Below are positions 34,564-39,526 of a DNA stretch of 39,526 nt, piece after piece; position 1 is the first letter of the stretch; the number at the start of each line of letters is the position of its first letter. The DNA comes from an uncultured Bacteroidales bacterium (GTDB taxonomy: Bacteria; Bacteroidota; Bacteroidia; Bacteroidales; Bacteroidaceae). A program made the position numbers and the translations under genes. A model generated the notes under the pieces. The model was not told the DNA's origin. It made no database searches and was given only the letters and a program-made list of their open reading frames with translations. The DNA lies in NCBI GenBank assembly GCA_937914945.1, contig CALGJF010000022.1, forward strand, positions 1 through 39,526, written 5' to 3'.

Positions 34564-35742
34564 ATGAACATAACTAGTTTTATAGATATCGACAGCATAT
34601 TGCAAATATGGCACAGTAATAATGTATTGCGATTTGCAGTGTTTGTTGCAGCCGGCATACTTATATTGCACCTTGCCAATCTGCTTTGCCGCAGGATTTT
34701 TATACCTGTTACCAAGAAGATTACCCGCAGCACACAATCTACATGGGACGACATCCTCTTCAACGAGAATGTAATGACAGCTTGTTGCCAAATACTGCCA
34801 CCCATAGTGCTGCACATGCTATTGCCAAGAATGTTCGACACAGCAGGAGATATTTTCTTTTGGACTGTAAAAGTTCTCGATATATACATTACAGCCTGTG
34901 CCATAAGGATTGCATTTACTGTTCTCAATGCGCTTTACGACCTTTCAAACCAACACAAGAATTTAAGGAACAGAACACTTAAAGGCGTGTTCCAGATGTT
35001 CAAGATTATAGCAATATGCATTGGTGCCATAATAATGATAAGTATTGTCATAGATAAGAACCCCACCAATGTACTTACCGGCCTTGGTGCCATGGCGGCA
35101 GTACTGATGTTGGTGTTCAAGGACCCAATCATGGGACTTGTGGCAGGCGTTCAATTATCGGTCAATGATATGTTGCGCCCGGGCGACTGGATTACACTGC
35201 CCAAACACGATGCCGATGGTATGGTGGTAGAGGTAACTCTCACAACCGTAAAAGTTCAGAATTGGGACAAGACAATAACAACCATTCCACCCTATCTGCT
35301 TGTGAGCGAATCGTTCCAGAATTGGCGAGGGATGTTCGACAGTGGAGGCCGCCGCATAAAGCGTTCTATTTACATAGATATGAATTCCATAGGATTCTGC
35401 ACAAAAGAGCAAATAGAAAAATTCACGCAAAAAGGATGGATGGAGGGGCTCGACGGTAGCGAGGAGGTTGTAAACCTCACCGTGCTGCGCAATTTCATAA
35501 ACATATATCTGCGCAACAACCCTCGTGTAAACAAAGACATGATTCTCATGGTGCGCCAGCTGCAACCCACCGCACAGGGCCTGCCGCTTGAGCTCTATTT
35601 CTTCTCGGCTGACACTGCTTGGGTAGCCTATGAGCACCTGCAGGCCGAAGTATTCGAATACCTCATAGCCATGCTCCCCCAATTTGGTATAAAAACATTC
35701 CAAGCACCCGCCGGCAGCGACTTTGCCGGCAGGCAAATTTAA
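34564..35742 (+). CDS. miniconductance mechanosensitive channel (YbdG/MscM type)
   Basis: A 392-residue MscS-superfamily channel. The chosen Met gives MNITSFIDIDSILQIW. Membrane helices lie at about 20-43, 80-135 and 155-185; the pore-lining segment and the following VFKDPIMGLVAGVQLSVNDMLRPGDWITLP are close to the YbdG signature. VKVQNWDKTITTIPPYLLVSESFQNWRGM is the typical YbdG beta domain, and the C-terminal part forms the cytoplasmic cage. It protects against hypo-osmotic shock. It ends 2 bp before the convergent methyltransferase gene, with no room for a separate terminator. Confidence 0.92.
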   Translation: MNITSFIDIDSILQIWHSNNVLRFAVFVAAGILILHLANLLCRRIFIPVTKKITRSTQSTWDDILFNENVMTACCQILPPIVLHMLLPRMFDTAGDIFFWTVKVLDIYITACAIRIAFTVLNALYDLSNQHKNLRNRTLKGVFQMFKIIAICIGAIIMISIVIDKNPTNVLTGLGAMAAVLMLVFKDPIMGLVAGVQLSVNDMLRPGDWITLPKHDADGMVVEVTLTTVKVQNWDKTITTIPPYLLVSESFQNWRGMFDSGGRRIKRSIYIDMNSIGFCTKEQIEKFTQKGWMEGLDGSEEVVNLTVLRNFINIYLRNNPRVNKDMILMVRQLQPTAQGLPLELYFFSADTAWVAYEHLQAEVFEYLIAMLPQFGIKTFQAPAGSDFAGRQI

Positions 35743-35744
35743 GA

Positions 35745-36449
35745 CTACTTGTAAATCAAGAATATACAAGGAATTTTGGAAAGGTCGGGCACACAACCAT
35801 GCCACTCTTTCACCGTGCGCGTACGCACAAACTCGTCGGCACAGGTGAGGTTGGCCGCAATGCAGAGCTTGGTCTGCGGGCGGCAATTCTTCAATATATC
35901 CTCAATCATCTTGCCGTTGCGATAGGGAGTTTCTATGAACAACTGCGTCTGGTCCTCGTTATAGACACGCTGTTCCAGCTTGCGTAAAGCCCTTGCACGC
36001 TCCTCGGGCTTTATCGGCAGATAACCGTGGAAAGCAAAGCTCTGCCCGTTGAAACCCGATGCCATGACAGATAGTATGATGCTCGAAGGGCCGACAAGCG
36101 GCACCACCCTCAACCCCTTGCGCTGCGCAATGGCAACAACATCGGCACCCGGGTCGGCCACGGCAGGGCAACCCGCCTCGGAGATAACCCCCATGGGCTT
36201 ACCCTCTTGCAAAGGCTTCAAATACCCTGCAATATCGGCAGGCGAGGTATGCTTGTTAAGTTCAAAAAACTGCGAGCCGTCGATATCAAACTGCGCATCC
36301 ACCGAGCGCAAGAAACGCCTTGCCGAGCGCACATCCTCCACTATAAAATGGCGAATACCGGCAATAATCTCGGCATTATACTGCGGCAACACATTGCCCA
36401 ATGGAGTGTCGCCCAGCGTAACGGGCAACAGATAAAGCGCTGCATCCAT
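35745..36449 (-). CDS. tetrapyrrole-methylase-fold SAM methyltransferase (RsmI-like)
   Basis: A 234-residue member of the SAM-dependent methyltransferase family that includes RsmI, which 2'-O-methylates C1402 of 16S rRNA. The family core is clear: SEAGCPAVADPGADVV, VVPLVGPSSIILSVMASGF, FHGYLP, ETPYRN. The N-terminus (LYLLPVTLGDT) is shorter than in RsmI and the RsmI C-terminal extension is missing, so it may be a paralogue with another RNA target. It is on the same strand as the GT2 and mtaB genes, 20 bp after the GT2 stop, forming a probable three-gene unit. Confidence 0.82.
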   Translation of the reverse strand: MDAALYLLPVTLGDTPLGNVLPQYNAEIIAGIRHFIVEDVRSARRFLRSVDAQFDIDGSQFFELNKHTSPADIAGYLKPLQEGKPMGVISEAGCPAVADPGADVVAIAQRKGLRVVPLVGPSSIILSVMASGFNGQSFAFHGYLPIKPEERARALRKLEQRVYNEDQTQLFIETPYRNGKMIEDILKNCRPQTKLCIAANLTCADEFVRTRTVKEWHGCVPDLSKIPCIFLIYK

Positions 36450-36469
36450 ATTTTCTTTTTTTACTATCT

Positions 36470-37489
36470 TTATTTATTTTTTGGCAACTGCGAAAAGCGT
36501 TTCCTGCCCCTTGCATAATATTGCCACAGGAGAGAGAAGCCACTCATCGCCGGCACGGCTACTGCCCGCCTCATATTCTCATCTCGGGCTGCAACATACT
36601 GTTTTTTCATGCGGCGGAAATCCCTGCGCGCACGCACCACCGCCGCAAAATCGCCCCAACCCGCAGTGAGCAGGAACTTAAACGCAGCAACATAATCGAG
36701 CAGGCAACGCACACGCATCACGCGGGCAAGCCTCTCTGTGGGCAAATTCTTATAGAGCAACAGCAGGTTATTCCTGAAATTCAAATAAGTCTTTCGCGGG
36801 TTACTCTTTGCAAGGGTGGCACCACCCACATGATACACCACACTTGCGGGAATAGCCATAATATCACTGCCACGGGCAAGCATACGCCAACAAAGGTCTA
36901 TCTCCTCCATGTGAGCAAAAAAGCCTGCATCAAAGCCACCCACATTCTTGAACACACTGCTGCGCACCATGAGCGCGGCACCCGTTGCCCAGAACACACG
37001 GCACGGCTCATCATACTGCCCGCAATCCCCCTCCACGGTATCAAAAAGACGGCCACGGCAATATGGGTAGCCATAACAATCTATGAAGCCACCGGCAGCA
37101 CCGGCATACTCAAATTTGTTTTTATTATTATACGACAATATCTTGGGCTGGCAGGCAACCACCTTTTCATCGGCCTCCATCTGCGCAAGCAACGGAGCTA
37201 TCCAACCGCGGGTAACCTCCACATCGTTGTTCAGCAAAATATAATAATCGGCATCCACCTGTGCAAGCGCGCGGTTATATCCATCGGCAAAGCCAAAATT
37301 GCAGCCAAGCTCAATCACTCGCACGGTGGGAAAGAGTGCACGCACCTGTGCCACAGAATCGTCGGCAGAGCCATTGTCGGCAACAACAATCTGCGCCTCG
37401 GGGGAGTGCTCCACCACCGAGGGAAGGAAACGGGCAAGCATCGCAGCACCGTTATAATTAAGAATTACTACCGCTACCCTTTTATCCAT
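36470..37489 (-). CDS. family 2 glycosyltransferase (rhamnosyltransferase-like)
   Basis: A 339-residue GT-A enzyme adding a sugar from a nucleotide donor to a surface glycan. The start at 37489 gives MDKRVAVVILNYNG, the standard GT2 beginning. VVADNGSADDS, ILLNNDVEV (DxD-like metal site) and EEIDLCWRM are typical of WbbL/RfbF-type transferases. The C-terminal part (about 230-339) is basic and amphipathic and probably sits on the membrane. It starts 1 bp after the mtaB stop (TGATATG), so translation is coupled. The acceptor is unknown. Confidence 0.88.
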   Translation of the reverse strand: MDKRVAVVILNYNGAAMLARFLPSVVEHSPEAQIVVADNGSADDSVAQVRALFPTVRVIELGCNFGFADGYNRALAQVDADYYILLNNDVEVTRGWIAPLLAQMEADEKVVACQPKILSYNNKNKFEYAGAAGGFIDCYGYPYCRGRLFDTVEGDCGQYDEPCRVFWATGAALMVRSSVFKNVGGFDAGFFAHMEEIDLCWRMLARGSDIMAIPASVVYHVGGATLAKSNPRKTYLNFRNNLLLLYKNLPTERLARVMRVRCLLDYVAAFKFLLTAGWGDFAAVVRARRDFRRMKKQYVAARDENMRRAVAVPAMSGFSLLWQYYARGRKRFSQLPKNK

Positions 37490-37490
37490 A

Positions 37491-38816
37491 TCATAGAACC
37501 TCATCAACCAACAACGCCTGCTTATCCTCGCTGAAACCACCCAAGCGCACACGCACCAAGCGATTCACAAAAGCAGAATTTGCGGGCATCTCCACCCTTA
37601 TATAATTACTTGTAAATCCCCCCATCGGCATACCGGCACGCGGTTTCTCAAAAAGCACCACGGCCTCTTTGCCAATGAAACGCTCGTAAAAAGCAATACG
37701 TTTCTCCTCGGACAGTTCAATAAGCAGGCGACTGCGACGATGCTTCTCGGCGGGCGCAACCGCCCCGTCTATTTTCAAAGCCTGTGTGCCCGGGCGTTCC
37801 GAGTAGCTGAACACGTGCAACTGCGAAATATCGAGCCCCTTTATAAAATCATAGGCCTTTTCAAACAACTCCTCACTCTCGCCCCTTGTACCCACAATAA
37901 CATCAACACCTATGAAAGCATCGGGCAACAAGCGACGCACCGTGGCAATCTTCTCGGCAAAAAAAGCGGTGTCGTAGCGACGATGCATCAGTTTCAGCAC
38001 CTCATCGCTGCCCGCCTGCAACGGTATGTGCAAGTGCGGCATAAAACTGCGCGAGGTGGATATATAATCTATAATCTCGTCGGTAATAAGGTTGGGTTCA
38101 ATGGAAGATATGCGGTAACGCTCAATACCCTCTACCCCATCGAGAGCCTTCACAAGCGACACAAAACTTTCGCCCGTGGATTTGCCAAAATCACCAATAT
38201 TCACACCGGTTATAACAATCTCCTTGCCACCCTCGCGTGCAGCCATCTGCGCCTGCTCCACAAGCTCGGCAACCCGTGGATTGCGGCTGCGGCCACGTGC
38301 AAAGGGGATGGTGCAATAGGTACAGAAATAGTCGCAACCATCCTGCACCTTGAGGAAATAACGGGTGCGATCTCCACGCGAGCAAGAGTGAACAAAATTA
38401 CGCACATCCTTCGAGGGCTGTGCATACCACTCACCACCCTCGCTGTGCTTTTCCAAGTTTCCAAGATGCTCAAGCACCTGCCCTTTCTTGTCTATGCCCA
38501 GCACCACGTCCACACCCAGCTCCTTAGATAACTTCTCGGGCGACAACTGCGCATAACAGCCTGTCACCACCACATAAGCCCCCGGGTGTTGCCTCACCAG
38601 CTTATGAATAGCTTGGCGGCACTTCTTCTCGGCCTCCTGTGTAACTGCACAGCTATTCACCACGCAAATATCGGCCCTCTCGCCACGGCGTGCTGTGCGT
38701 ATGCCCGCCTCTTGCAACGTGCGTTCAATGGTCGCCGTCTCCGAAAAATTCAACTTGCAACCAAGCGTGTAATAAACCGCCTTTTTATCTTTGAAAACAG
38801 TATTATCTATCATCAC
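37491..38816 (-). CDS. mtaB: tRNA t6A37 methylthiotransferase MtaB
   Basis: A 441-residue radical-SAM enzyme that converts t6A37 to ms2t6A37 in tRNAs reading ANN codons. The UPF0004 domain (about 12-120) has three cluster Cys: TLGCKLN, VVNSCAV and VTGCYAQ. The radical SAM motif is CDYFCTYC and the GRSRNPRV follow-on is characteristic. A TRAM domain closes the protein (about 375-441). Met1 and Met2 (38813) are both possible starts. It leads the mtaB-GT2-methyltransferase unit from a -7 box at 38834-38841. Confidence 0.95.
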   Translation of the reverse strand: MMIDNTVFKDKKAVYYTLGCKLNFSETATIERTLQEAGIRTARRGERADICVVNSCAVTQEAEKKCRQAIHKLVRQHPGAYVVVTGCYAQLSPEKLSKELGVDVVLGIDKKGQVLEHLGNLEKHSEGGEWYAQPSKDVRNFVHSCSRGDRTRYFLKVQDGCDYFCTYCTIPFARGRSRNPRVAELVEQAQMAAREGGKEIVITGVNIGDFGKSTGESFVSLVKALDGVEGIERYRISSIEPNLITDEIIDYISTSRSFMPHLHIPLQAGSDEVLKLMHRRYDTAFFAEKIATVRRLLPDAFIGVDVIVGTRGESEELFEKAYDFIKGLDISQLHVFSYSERPGTQALKIDGAVAPAEKHRRSRLLIELSEEKRIAFYERFIGKEAVVLFEKPRAGMPMGGFTSNYIRVEMPANSAFVNRLVRVRLGGFSEDKQALLVDEVL

Positions 38817-38833
38817 AATTACATAATCAATGA

Positions 38834-38841
38834 CAAAGATA
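38834..38841 (-). promoter_or_regulatory. -7 box of mtaB (TATCTTTG)
   Basis: Consensus match on the minus strand, 17 bp upstream of the ATG, giving a leader of about 11 nt. Confidence 0.55.
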
Positions 38842-38918
38842 ACGTAAGCGAGTGAAACCGCAAAACTTGTTTTGATGGTTTTTCAACGAGCGAAGTTTAT
38901 CTTCGCGAGCGCAGCGAG

Positions 38919-39111
38919 CAAAGTAGTGCAAGCCGAGTGGAGAATAAAATAAATTCATTTATTTTTTATCCCAAGGCGCAGCCTATCTTGGGCGACAGCC
39001 AAAGTAGTGCAAGCAGAGAGCAAAACAAAACAAGCTTGCTTATTTTTTATCCCGAGGCGCAACCTATCTTGGGCGACAGCCAAAGTAATGCAAGCCGAGT
39101 GGAGAATAAAA
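38919..39111. repeat. 81-bp direct tandem repeat, two full copies and a partial third
   Basis: Unit 1 is 38919-38999, unit 2 is 39000-39080, and unit 3 is partial (39081-39111). Each starts CAAAGTARTGCAAGC and ends in TATCTTGGGCGACAGC; units 1 and 2 carry an internal CCCRAG/CTTGGG stem. The length is exactly 27 codons, so an open frame reads through in phase (repeating AQPILGDSQS), but no start context or family supports a protein. Confidence 0.85.
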
Positions 39112-39272
39112 AAACCGAGTTCGATATAAGAATGGTAATTATATATAATTTCACACAGATTACCAATATTGTCATTCTATATTTGCACTTTAACCCCACT
39201 TCGTGGGCTTGAACCTTGGCTGCGCTCGCTGTAAAAGCTCAAGTAAACTTGGCTTTCGCTCGCTTGGCCAAG

Positions 39273-39306
39273 CTTTCATCTTTCATCTATCAACTTTCAT
39301 CTTTTA
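39273..39306. repeat. 7-bp tandem repeat (CTTTCAT)
   Basis: Heptads at 39273, 39280, 39287 (CTATCAA variant) and 39294, then a degenerate fifth. The stop codon of the partial surface-protein gene (39297-39299) lies inside it. Confidence 0.7.
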
Positions 39307-39526
39307 ATCACTGGATAATTCTCTCCCTGCTCCCATAACGTGCCAAGTTGAGTGGCGATTGTGTTGTTCCTGAGGTCGTCCTCGGTGACCGCTGTGATTT
39401 CGACGTTGTCACTACCAGGTTTCAGATTCGAATCGCTGTGTACCGCCGCAAGACCGTCATCGGCGAGGTAGTAGCAGTTCTTGATTGCTTTAACAGACCG
39501 AAGCGTGCCGAATGCACCAAGAAAGG
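39297..39526 (-). CDS. 3' end of a surface-type protein, cut by the window edge
   Basis: The minus strand encodes 75 residues up to TGA at 39297-39299; the 5' part is beyond 39526. The peptide contains GAFGTLRSVKAIKNCYYLAD, then EITAVTEDDLRNN and WEQGENYPVIKR at the end. This pattern (IKNCYYL, VTEDDL..., W.QG..YPV) is typical of the final module of GLUG-motif surface proteins of Bacteroidales. It is probably an exported adhesin-like protein. Domain order, signal and full length cannot be seen. Confidence 0.7.
   Translation of the reverse strand, partial: FLGAFGTLRSVKAIKNCYYLADDGLAAVHSDSNLKPGSDNVEITAVTEDDLRNNTIATQLGTLWEQGENYPVIKR

Larger units (their letters stand above)
38817..39296. other. 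480-bp gene-free repetitive region
   Basis: No supported gene. It contains the mtaB promoter, a GCGAAG/CTTCGC hairpin at 38890-38906, the 81-bp tandem repeats from 38919, and from 39200 a stretch with words (AAGTAAACTT, CGCTCGCTT) that also resemble part of the repeat island at 32226-32280. Confidence 0.6.

Noticed and set aside
38937..39212. A 91-codon frame through the 81-bp repeats
   Set aside because: It is open only because the repeat length is a multiple of three. The composition is odd and no promoter or family is seen.

Overview
The window reads as chromosomal DNA of a Bacteroidales bacterium, probably gut-associated. The evidence is the recurrent Bacteroidota -7 promoter element TAnnTTTG or TAnnTTCG, a serine palmitoyltransferase for sphingolipids, the thrS-infC-rpmI-rplT block followed by a Bacteroidales-1-type RNA, a Bacteroidota-style omega subunit next to a DUF4293 protein, and many lipoproteins with a short signal and a Cys. 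Almost everything is ordinary single-copy core chromosome. There are no phage genes, transposases, CRISPR arrays or rRNAs.

Layout. 1-350: non-coding, hairpin-rich; 351-424: tRNA-Pro with its terminator. 443-5101: serine palmitoyltransferase, then a Wza/Wzc polysaccharide export pair, all on the minus strand. 5362-8003: plus-strand operon mltG plus a GH20 hexosaminidase (cell-wall glycan turnover). 8045-8284: Bacteroidales-1 RNA (6S-like) with its own promoter and terminator. 8434-15056: minus-strand information-processing block (ruvX, def, TPR protein; thrS; infC, rpmI, rplT). 15168-17142: sugar mutarotase, SPOR lipoprotein and an unrecognised lipoprotein. 17313-20568: CbpA-like co-chaperone, TspO, cytosolic 5'-nucleotidase-like protein, HAD hydrolase. 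20626-23631: a 1001-residue TIR-transmembrane-repeat protein, the most unusual gene here. 23794-28043: SulP transporter, MscS channel, Bcp peroxiredoxin, DsbA-family protein. 28167-29836: bamD-rpoZ-DUF4293. 30076-32112: uvrB. 32113-32905: a gene-free island of dispersed-repeat-like sequence. 32906-34357: a tyrosine phenol-lyase/tryptophanase family enzyme. 34564-35742: YbdG-type channel. 35745-38816: RsmI-like methyltransferase, GT2 glycosyltransferase, mtaB. 38817-39296: 81-bp tandem repeats; 39297-39526: 3' end of a surface-type protein cut by the window edge.

The best candidate for something little described is the TIR protein. An N-terminal TIR domain keeps its conserved Trp and Glu, a single membrane helix follows, and then comes a probable periplasmic domain of about 18 YD-type units of 32-33 residues, including a 99-bp tandem duplication with only two differences. 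Secondary points are a PLP lyase whose specificity residues look like tyrosine phenol-lyase rather than tryptophanase, a 612-bp repeat island bounded by complementary arms, two places where a terminator arm also holds the next gene's -7 box, and a possibly leaderless ruvX.
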